DNA from: T1Sed10-49 sp046498405
GTDB lineage: Bacteria > Actinomycetota > Nitriliruptoria > Euzebyales > Egibacteraceae
Length of the DNA stretch: 21,482 nucleotides
Assembly (NCBI GenBank): GCA_046498405.1
Contig: JAWOAS010000187.1
Coordinates: 1 to 21,482, forward strand
Direction of reading: 5' to 3'
The notes under the pieces were generated by a model that worked only from the letters and a program-made list of their open reading frames with translations, ran no database searches and was not told the origin of the DNA. Positions 7,432 through 13,192 of this stretch are shown here, piece after piece (the stretch's first letter is position 1; every line of letters begins with the position of its first letter). The translations under genes and the position numbers were made by a program.

Positions 7432-7821
7432 GTGCGCCAGGCCTTCGCCACCCGTCTCGTCCGCGGCGTGACCATCGCGCTGCTCGCCCTCGCCGGCCTC
7501 TTCGCCCTCCTCGCCAACGTCGCCGGGGAGGGCCGCGTCGACGAGGTGCTCGGCCTCGACGCCGACCGTGAGCGCGGCGAGACGCTCTACATGGAGATCG
7601 CCAACCCCACGTGCGCCTCGTGCCACTCGCTGTCTGACGCCGGCGCCGAGTCGATCATCGCCTCCGACCTCGACGAGACCCAGCCCAGCGCTCGGGTGAC
7701 CGTGCAGTCGCTCATCGCCGGCACGACGCCCGAGCACGACCGTGAAGGCTACCGCCACGAGCTGTCGAACCAGGACCTCGCCGACCTCGCCCGCTACATC
7801 GAGGCCGTCGCGGGGCCGTGA
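7432..7821 (+). CDS. Membrane-anchored monoheme cytochrome c
   Basis: A GTG start preceded by AGGAG gives 129 residues. An uncleaved-looking hydrophobic segment (about 12-31) would anchor the protein, with the heme domain outside. The heme site is Cys61-Ala-Ser-Cys64-His65. The C-terminal helix LSNQDLADLARYIEAV matches class I cytochromes c. However, no methionine occurs after the heme motif. Where the Met ligand normally sits the sequence reads PEHDREGYRHEL, so His102 or His109 could be the sixth ligand, or the heme may be five-coordinate. It follows the transmembrane reductase by 15 bases and probably accepts its electrons, passing them to RdhA or to another terminal acceptor (inference). 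It seems to be the last gene of the cluster. Confidence 0.88.
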   Translation: MRQAFATRLVRGVTIALLALAGLFALLANVAGEGRVDEVLGLDADRERGETLYMEIANPTCASCHSLSDAGAESIIASDLDETQPSARVTVQSLIAGTTPEHDREGYRHELSNQDLADLARYIEAVAGP

Positions 7822-7867
7822 CCGCCTCCACCGGGCCGCGGCGAGCGCCGGGGCCCGGGCGCGCCCG

Positions 7868-7896
7868 TGGACGCGCGAGTTACCCGCCGGTAACCT
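7868..7896 (+). promoter_or_regulatory. Promoter of the acyl-CoA dehydrogenase gene
   Basis: TGGACG at 7868-7873 and TAACCT at 7891-7896 are separated by exactly 17 bases and resemble a housekeeping -35/-10 pair. Transcription would begin near 7903, giving a leader of about 80 bases. The -10 box lies inside the tandem palindromic operator, so a bound repressor would block it. Confidence 0.45.
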
Positions 7897-7910
7897 TACC
7901 GGCGGGTAAC
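7879..7910 (+). promoter_or_regulatory. Tandem palindromic operator (TTACC-N4-GGTAA twice)
   Basis: The arms GTTACCCGCCGGTAA (7879-7893) and TTACCGGCGGGTAAC (7896-7910) are perfect reverse complements separated by CC. Each arm itself contains TTACC-N4-GGTAA (7880-7893 and 7896-7909), so the site looks like two dimer operators with centres 16 bases apart on nearly the same helix face. Operators of this style are typical of TetR-family regulators of acyl-CoA metabolism in actinobacteria. It lies about 70 bases upstream of the acyl-CoA dehydrogenase start and overlaps its likely -10 box. No regulator gene is present in the window. Confidence 0.7.
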
Positions 7911-7980
7911 TTGACGGAGCACCGGCACGAGGGCCGGCAACGCCCTGCCGACGCTCCCCGGCGCGGCACAGGAGCAGGCG

Positions 7981-9801
7981 ATGACCCACTACCGGAGCAA
8001 CCTCCGCGACATCCAGTTCAACCTCTTCGAGGTCCTCGGCACCGACGAGCGCTTCGGGCACGGCCCCTACCGCCAGATGGACCGCGACAGCGCCGAGGCC
8101 GTGCTCGAGGAGGTCGAGCGGCTCGCCCGCGAGGACTTCGCCGCGAGCTTCGTCGAGGGCGACCGCACCCCCCTCGAGCTCGAAGGCGGCGACGTCGCGA
8201 TCCCCGAGGGGACCAAGCGCAGCCTCGACGCCTACTTCGGCGGCGGCTGGGAGGGCCTGACGCTGCCGGAGTCCCTCGGCGGCCTCGGCGCGCCCAAGAG
8301 CCTCGCGTGGGCGGCGCAGTCGATGCTGCTCGGGGCCAACCCCGCCGCGTTCATGTACGCCGCGGGGCCGTTCTTCGCCGCGATCACCGAGGAGCTCGCC
8401 ACCGAGGAGCAGCGCGAGCGCTGGGTGCGCCCGTGGGTCGAGCGGCACTGGGGCGGCACGATGGTCCTCACCGAGCCCGACGCCGGGTCCGACGTCGGCG
8501 CCGGGCGTACGAAGGCCGTCGACAACGGCGACGGCACGTGGTCGATCACCGGGGTCAAGCGCTTCATCACCAACGGCGACTTCGACTGGCCGGAGAACAT
8601 CCTCCACCTCGTCCTGGCCCGCCCCGAGGGCCACGGCCCCGGCACGAAGGGCCTGTCGCTCTTCCTCGTGCCGAAGCACTGGGTCGAGCCCGACGGCACG
8701 CTCGGGGCGCGCAACCCCGTCACCGCCACCGCCGTCGAGGACAAGATGGGGCTCAAGGCCTCCTCGACCTGCGAGATGACCTTCGAGGACGCCCGGGGGG
8801 TGCTCGTCGGCGAGGTCCACGACGGCATCCGCCAGATGTTCAAGGTCATCGAGTACGCGCGGATGATGGTCGGCACGAAGGCCATCGAGACGCTGTCGAC
8901 CGGCTACCTCAACGCCCTCGACTACGCCAAGGAGCGGATCCAGGGGGCCGACCTCACCCAGGCGGCCGACAAGACCGCCCCGCGGGTCGAGATCATCCGC
9001 CACCCCGACGTCCGCCGGATGCTCATGGCCCAGAAGGCCCACGCCGAGGGGATGCGCGCGCTCGTGCTCTACACCGCCTCGATCCAGGACGAGATCGAGA
9101 TCCTCGAGGAGGCGGGGCAAGCCGGCAGCGACGCGCACACCGCCGCGGTCAAGCGCAACGACCTCCTCCTGCCGCTCGTCAAGGGCTACGGCTCGGAGAA
9201 GAGCTACGAGCTGCTGTCGCTGTCGCTGCAGGTCCTCGGCGGCTCCGGCTACATCCGCGACTACCCCATCGAGCAGTACATCCGCGACGCGAAGATCGAC
9301 ACCCTCTACGAGGGCACGACGGGCATCCAGGGCCAGGACCTCTTCTTCCGCAAGATCGGCAAGGACCAGGGCGCGACGCTGACCGCCCTGCTGACCGAGG
9401 TCGCCGAGTTCGCCAAGGGCGACGGCGGCGGTGGCGCGCTCGCCGCCGAGCGGGCCCGGCTTGGCGCCGCGCTCGAGGACGTCCAGGGCATGCTCGGCTC
9501 GATGGTCGGCTTCCTCGGCCACGAGTCCGGCAAGGGGCTCTACCTCGTCGGGCTCAACACCACCGAGTTCCTCTCCTCGCTCGCCGAGCTCGTCATCGGG
9601 TGGCTGCTCCTGCGCCACGCCGAGGTCGCCCTCGCCGCGCTCGAGCAGGACCCCGGTGAGCGCGACCGCGCCTTCTACGAGGGCAAGGTCGCCGCGGCCC
9701 GTTGGTTCGCCGGGCGCGTCCTGCCCCAGCTGTCGACGCGCCGGGAGATCCTCGCGAGCACCGACCTCGAGCTCATGGACCTCGACGACCGGGCCCTGTG
9801 A
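7981..9801 (+). CDS. Acyl-CoA dehydrogenase, long FadE5-like type
   Basis: At 606 residues this belongs to the long acyl-CoA dehydrogenases with an extended C-terminus, like mycobacterial FadE5, rather than the ~380-residue type. The N-terminal extension DIQFNLFEVLG is typical of that group. Flavin/substrate-binding stretches include LTEPDAGSDVGAGRTKA, and the C-terminal catalytic region has YEGTTGIQGQDLFFRKI with Glu444 as the expected general base. It would oxidise acyl-CoA esters to 2-enoyl-CoA using FAD and hand electrons to an electron-transfer flavoprotein in the cytoplasm, as in beta-oxidation. AGGAG at 7970-7974 is six bases before the ATG. It appears monocistronic: a tandem operator with promoter lies upstream and a long hairpin follows. 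Chain-length preference is not readable. Confidence 0.93.
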   Translation: MTHYRSNLRDIQFNLFEVLGTDERFGHGPYRQMDRDSAEAVLEEVERLAREDFAASFVEGDRTPLELEGGDVAIPEGTKRSLDAYFGGGWEGLTLPESLGGLGAPKSLAWAAQSMLLGANPAAFMYAAGPFFAAITEELATEEQRERWVRPWVERHWGGTMVLTEPDAGSDVGAGRTKAVDNGDGTWSITGVKRFITNGDFDWPENILHLVLARPEGHGPGTKGLSLFLVPKHWVEPDGTLGARNPVTATAVEDKMGLKASSTCEMTFEDARGVLVGEVHDGIRQMFKVIEYARMMVGTKAIETLSTGYLNALDYAKERIQGADLTQAADKTAPRVEIIRHPDVRRMLMAQKAHAEGMRALVLYTASIQDEIEILEEAGQAGSDAHTAAVKRNDLLLPLVKGYGSEKSYELLSLSLQVLGGSGYIRDYPIEQYIRDAKIDTLYEGTTGIQGQDLFFRKIGKDQGATLTALLTEVAEFAKGDGGGGALAAERARLGAALEDVQGMLGSMVGFLGHESGKGLYLVGLNTTEFLSSLAELVIGWLLLRHAEVALAALEQDPGERDRAFYEGKVAAARWFAGRVLPQLSTRREILASTDLELMDLDDRAL

Positions 9802-9845
9802 GCCCTCGCCCCGCCCACCGGCGGCCTGCGCGCGCCCCCGCCGGC

Positions 9846-9884
9846 GACCGCTCGCCCCATCATCCGACGCCGGGGCGAGCGGTC
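9846..9884 (+). terminator. Long hairpin after the acyl-CoA dehydrogenase gene
   Basis: GACCGCTCGCCCC at 9846-9858 and GGGGCGAGCGGTC at 9872-9884 are perfect 13-base complementary arms around a 13-base loop. The hairpin starts 45 bases after the stop codon. There is no T-run, as is common for terminators in very G+C-rich actinobacteria. Its right arm reaches into the likely -35 region of the next gene, so it might also be a regulatory site. Confidence 0.6.
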
Positions 9885-9902
9885 AGGCGCGGCGGCGCGC
9901 CG

Positions 9903-9908
9903 TAGACT
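9903..9908 (+). promoter_or_regulatory. -10 element for a leaderless tsaC/sua5 transcript
   Basis: TAGACT fits the TANNNT -10 consensus and ends six bases before the ATG at 9915, so transcription would begin at or beside the start codon. No Shine-Dalgarno sequence lies before the ATG, consistent with leaderless initiation. The -35 region around 9881-9886 (GGTCAG) is weak. Confidence 0.6.
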
Positions 9909-9914
9909 GCCCTG

Positions 9915-10910
9915 ATGCCCATCCACGCGCCGAGCCGCGGCCGTCTCCGCGCCGCCGACCCCGAGGCGATCGCCGAGGGCGCCGCGCTCCTGCGTGCCGG
10001 GGAGCTCGTCGGCGTGCCGACCGAGACGGTCTACGGCCTCGGCGCCGACGCGACGAGCGCCGCGGCGGTCGGCCGGATCTTCGCCGCCAAGGGCCGCCCC
10101 GCCGACAACCCCCTCATCGTCCACCTCGCCGACCCCGCCGACCTGACCCGCGTCGTCGCCCGCGTGAGCCCGTTGGCCGCCGACCTCGCCGCTCGCCACT
10201 GGCCAGGCCCGCTCACCCTCGTGCTCGACGCCGCCGAGGGCCTGCCCTCGGTGACCACCGGCGGCCACCCCACCGTCGGCGTGCGGGTCCCCGACCACCC
10301 CGTGGCCCGCGCGCTGCTCGCCACCGCCGACACCCCGATGGCCGCGCCGAGCGCGAACCGCTCGGGCAGGCCCTCGCCGACGCGTGCCGAGCACGTCCTC
10401 GACGACCTCGGCGAGCACGTCGCGCTCGTCCTCGACGGCGGTCCGAGCGCGGTCGGCGTGGAGTCGACCGTCGTCGACGCCCGCGGGTCGCGGCCGGTCG
10501 TGCTGCGCGAGGGCGCGGTCAGCCGCGAGGCCCTCGACGCCGAGGACGCCGGGGACGCCGGGGACGCCGGGGACGCCGTGCCCCGCGCCGCCGCGCCGGG
10601 CACGCGCTACCGCCACTACGCGCCGGGCTGCGAGGTGCGGCTCGCGGCCCCCGAGGAGGTGCCCGCGACCGCCGCCCGCCTCGCCGCCGCCGGCCACCGC
10701 GTCGGGGCCATCGCCCCGTCGGCGTTGCTGCCCGCCGGGCTCGACGCGGCCACCGCCGCCGAGGACCCCGTCGCGCTCGCGCGGCTGCTCTACGACGGCC
10801 TGCGCGCCGCCGAGGCGCGCGGCGTCGACGTCGTCGTCGTCGCCACCGTCGCCGAGGAGGGCATCGGGCGGGCGGTCATGGACCGACTGCGGCGGGCCGC
10901 CGCCGGCTGA
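9915..10910 (+). CDS. tsaC: L-threonylcarbamoyladenylate synthase, Sua5 type
   Basis: The protein (331 residues) makes threonylcarbamoyl-AMP from threonine, bicarbonate and ATP, the first step of the t6A37 modification of ANN-decoding tRNAs in the cytoplasm. The YrdC/TsaC domain shows GVPTETVYGLGADA, KGRPADNPLIVH and APSANRSGRPSPT. A linker with APGTRYRHYAP then leads to the C-terminal Sua5 domain, so this is the long two-domain form. Just before the linker motif, a run of Glu/Gly-Asp-Ala (residues 210-222) is encoded by nearly four copies of a 9-base repeat. Expression is probably leaderless from the TAGACT box. The stop is followed after 12 bases by the propeller-like protein gene, which is likely co-transcribed. 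Confidence 0.94.
   Translation: MPIHAPSRGRLRAADPEAIAEGAALLRAGELVGVPTETVYGLGADATSAAAVGRIFAAKGRPADNPLIVHLADPADLTRVVARVSPLAADLAARHWPGPLTLVLDAAEGLPSVTTGGHPTVGVRVPDHPVARALLATADTPMAAPSANRSGRPSPTRAEHVLDDLGEHVALVLDGGPSAVGVESTVVDARGSRPVVLREGAVSREALDAEDAGDAGDAGDAVPRAAAPGTRYRHYAPGCEVRLAAPEEVPATAARLAAAGHRVGAIAPSALLPAGLDAATAAEDPVALARLLYDGLRAAEARGVDVVVVATVAEEGIGRAVMDRLRRAAAG
10544..10578 (+). repeat. Tandem 9-base repeat in the tsaC linker
   Basis: GGACGCCGG is repeated directly at 10544, 10553 and 10562, with a partial fourth copy at 10571. It stays in frame and adds Gly-Asp-Ala units between the TsaC and Sua5 domains. Because the unit is a multiple of three, copy-number slippage would change linker length without breaking the frame. 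Confidence 0.85.
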
Positions 10911-10922
10911 GACGGAGACGCC

Positions 10923-12116
10923 GTGGGCGCGCACGACTGGGAGGGCGCAGCGCGGGCACCGCGTCGCGTGGCCGTGCCCCTCGCCGTCGTCGCGGCCGTC
11001 GTCCTGCTCGGCGCCCTCGCGGTCACCGTCCTCGCCGACGACGCCGAGCAGGCGCCCTCCGGGCAGGACGAGCCCCCCGGCATCGTCGTCGAGGCCGACC
11101 CCGAGAGCGGGGCCGACGCCGAGGCCCCTCCCCCGCTCGTCGGCGCCGCCCGCGCGCGGGCGTGGGAGCCCGACGGCGGCGAGCCCGCGCTTGACCGCGC
11201 TGGGACCCGCTCGCTCTTCGCCCTCGACGACGCCGGGGTGCTCCACGCCCTCCGGCTCGGGTCGGGGCGGCGCTTCTCCCGCGAGGTCGGCGAGCCGTGG
11301 AGCCGACTGACGCCCCAGGGCAGCGGTATCGTCCTGTGGCAGCCCGATGGCCCCGCGCGGCGCCTGCCGGGCACCCTCGTCGAGCCCGGCACCGACCTCG
11401 GCGAGGTCGCCCGCGTCCTGCCCGCCGCCCACCAGGACAGCGTCACCCTGCTCAGCCCGGCCCGCGACCGCGTCGTCGAGGTGGCGCCCGGCGGCACCCA
11501 GCGCGCCGCCCACGACCTCGACGAGCCCGCGCTCGTGCTCGACCTCGCCCGTGACGGGCAGGCGATGGCCGCGCTCGGCGGGCAGCTCGCCACCCTCGCC
11601 CCCGCGGGGGCCGGCCCCGATGCCCCCCTCGCCGTCGAGACGCCGCTGGGGCAGGGCGAGGCGCTCGACGCCCGCGGTGGTCGTGCCCTGTGGGCGACCT
11701 GCGAGGCCGCCGACTGCGCCGTGCACTCGACGCGTGCCTGGGAGCCCACCGATCGCGTCGCGCTGGCCGAGGACGGCCTCGCCGTCGAGGCGGTCGCCGG
11801 GACGGTGAGCCCCTCAGGCGGGCAGGTCGCGGTGAGCGCGGCTGGCCGCGTCGACGGCGAGCGCACCGGCACCGCGCTGCTGCGCGACGTCGACGGCGAC
11901 CGTCTCCTGCGTCTCGACGAGCTCGTCGACCCCGCCCCACAGGCGGTCGCGCCGGCCTGGTCGGCCGATGGCCGGCTCGTCGCCTTCGCCACCGCCGAGG
12001 GGCTCGCGCTCATCGACCTCGCCGAGGGCGAGGCCATCGAGGTGGGCTTCCCCGGCGCCGGCGACCTGCGGGCGCTCGCGCTCTCGGCGACGATGCGCTG
12101 GGGCCAGCGCTCCTAG
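10923..12116 (+). CDS. Membrane-anchored protein with beta-propeller-like repeats, unknown function
   Basis: A GTG start with GGAG at 10914-10917 gives 397 residues. A short basic N-terminus is followed by one hydrophobic helix (about 17-38) and then an acidic, Pro-rich linker, so the bulk should be outside the membrane. The rest contains recurrent short units such as LFALDDAGVLHALRLGSGR, VLLSP-like strands and, near the end, PAWSADGRLVAFATAEGLALIDL. That last segment resembles TolB/PD40-type propeller blades. No catalytic motif is visible. It could be a secreted binding or scaffold protein. It follows tsaC by 12 bases and is convergent with mscL; the two genes overlap by four bases in a shared CTAG. 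The function is unknown and the fold assignment is tentative. Confidence 0.75.
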   Translation: MGAHDWEGAARAPRRVAVPLAVVAAVVLLGALAVTVLADDAEQAPSGQDEPPGIVVEADPESGADAEAPPPLVGAARARAWEPDGGEPALDRAGTRSLFALDDAGVLHALRLGSGRRFSREVGEPWSRLTPQGSGIVLWQPDGPARRLPGTLVEPGTDLGEVARVLPAAHQDSVTLLSPARDRVVEVAPGGTQRAAHDLDEPALVLDLARDGQAMAALGGQLATLAPAGAGPDAPLAVETPLGQGEALDARGGRALWATCEAADCAVHSTRAWEPTDRVALAEDGLAVEAVAGTVSPSGGQVAVSAAGRVDGERTGTALLRDVDGDRLLRLDELVDPAPQAVAPAWSADGRLVAFATAEGLALIDLAEGEAIEVGFPGAGDLRALALSATMRWGQRS

Positions 12117-12487
12117 CGGCGCTCGGCGAGGAGGTCGCGGATCTCCCGCAGGAGCAGGACGTCGTCGGGTTCAGGCGGCGGCTCGACGGCCTCCTCGCCC
12201 CGGCCCGCGGTGCGCCGACGCAGGCGCGCCGCGCCGCGCAGGACGAAGAAGAGCACCGTCGCGACGATGCCGAAGGAGAGCAGGGCGCCGAGGAAGGTGC
12301 CGACGAGCACGGGGCCGATCGTCAGCTCCATGATCGAGTCGATGCCGATGAGCCCGGCGATCGTGCCGAGCACGACGTCGTTGGCCAGCGCCTGGATGAC
12401 GGCGTTGAAGGCCAGTCCCAGCACGAACGCGGTCGCGAGTTCGACGAGGTTGCCTCGGACGAGGAACGCCTTGTACTCCTGCCACAC
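12113..12487 (-). CDS. mscL: Large-conductance mechanosensitive channel MscL
   Basis: This 124-residue protein starts with WQEYKAFLVRGNLVELATAFVLGLAFNAVI, a clear match to the MscL N-terminal helix and TM1. TM2 (GTFLGALLSFGIVATVLFFVL) and the amphipathic cytoplasmic helix (LLREIRDLLAERR) follow. As a homopentamer in the plasma membrane it opens under high tension and releases solutes during hypo-osmotic shock. The start is GTG; on the minus strand AGGAG ends eight bases upstream. The periplasmic loop is short, giving a slightly smaller protein than the E. coli one, as in other actinobacteria. Its stop codon overlaps that of the convergent propeller-like gene. It is probably a single-gene unit. 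Confidence 0.95.
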   Translation of the reverse strand: MWQEYKAFLVRGNLVELATAFVLGLAFNAVIQALANDVVLGTIAGLIGIDSIMELTIGPVLVGTFLGALLSFGIVATVLFFVLRGAARLRRRTAGRGEEAVEPPPEPDDVLLLREIRDLLAERR

Positions 12488-12612
12488 GAGGGGGACTCCT
12501 CATCATCGCGGACGGTCACAAACGTTCCCACCTTGCCACCTGGCCCGGCGCGACGCCGACGGTGGGGCCAACCGGCCACCTCGGGGATGCGCCCTTCCCT
12601 GGCCCGCGCGGT

Positions 12613-12618
12613 TATCGT
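12613..12618 (+). promoter_or_regulatory. Possible -10 element for the small Cys/His protein
   Basis: TATCGT at 12613-12618 matches TANNNT and lies in the gap between the divergent mscL and the small gene starting at 12667. Transcription would start near 12625, before the GAGGG ribosome binding site at 12656-12660. No good -35 box was found. Confidence 0.3.
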
Positions 12619-12666
12619 TGTCGGTGGGAGCGCCCGGCGCGCGGCGCTGCGGACCGAGGGTTGGCG

Positions 12667-13131
12667 ATGGGCCGAGCGGGGTCGGGGAACGACTGGGTGC
12701 ACCACTGGACGGCGCTGACCACCGCCCGCGACGGCGAGGACCCCGTCGACCCCGTCGCCCACGGCGCGCGGCTCGCTGCCTGCCTCACCGACGCGGCCGT
12801 CGCCCTCACGACGAGTGACGCCGCCGCGCTCGACGAGCGACCCCGCAGCACGGCGGCCCTGCGCCTGGCGCGGGCGCTGGCCGCCGAGGCCGCCGTGCCG
12901 GCGGGCGAGACCGCGGGGGGACCCTGCGGCGCCGCGCCCCAGGGCGACGAGCTCGCGCGCTTCCTCGCCGCGCTCGAGGACGCCGCCCACGCGGTCTACC
13001 ACTGCCGGCGCGTCGTGCACCCTGGCGGACGCTGCTGGTTCTCGGCCTCCGGGCCCGACTCAGGGCTCTGCGGCGAGGTCTTGAGCGCCGCGCACACGAT
13101 GCGGGCGCCGCGCGCGTCGCTGTCGGGCTGA
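12667..13131 (+). CDS. Small hypothetical protein with C-terminal Cys/His cluster
   Basis: I do not recognise this 154-residue protein. The frame is open upstream to 12562, but GAGGG at 12656-12660, six bases before ATG 12667, favours the shorter start. The first two thirds look helical and Ala-rich, with a Trp/His-rich beginning (NDWVHHWTAL). The last 50 residues hold a cluster of potential metal ligands: an HC pair in VYHCRR, a following His, then Cys in GGRCWF, a Cys in GLCGEV and a His near the end. No signal peptide or membrane helix is visible. It is divergent from mscL and convergent with recD2. A metal- or nucleic-acid-binding role is possible but unproven. Confidence 0.65.
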   Translation: MGRAGSGNDWVHHWTALTTARDGEDPVDPVAHGARLAACLTDAAVALTTSDAAALDERPRSTAALRLARALAAEAAVPAGETAGGPCGAAPQGDELARFLAALEDAAHAVYHCRRVVHPGGRCWFSASGPDSGLCGEVLSAAHTMRAPRASLSG

Positions 13132-13140
13132 AGGTCCGCA

Positions 13141-13177
13141 CCGCCGCGCGGGTGCCAGCCCGTCGGGGTCGCGGCGG
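13141..13177. terminator. Possible bidirectional hairpin between convergent genes
   Basis: CCGCCGCG at 13141-13148 and CGCGGCGG at 13170-13177 are perfect eight-base complements enclosing 21 bases. They lie in the 61-base gap between the small Cys/His gene and the recD2 stop, where a two-way terminator would be expected. The loop is long and there is no T-run, so the call is weak. Confidence 0.35.
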
Positions 13178-13192
13178 CCGGCAGGGCCCGTC

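Noticed and set aside
7856..7867. Palindrome CGGGCGCGCCCG after the cytochrome c gene as a terminator
   Set aside because: The stem would be only four pairs with a CGCG loop and no T-run; it is too weak to call.
4924..9618. Very long minus-strand open frame (about 1560 codons) opposite rdhA, the reductase, cytochrome c and acyl-CoA dehydrogenase
   Set aside because: It is a shadow of G+C-rich coding on the other strand: it spans several well-recognised genes and gaps, has low-complexity composition and shows no domain.
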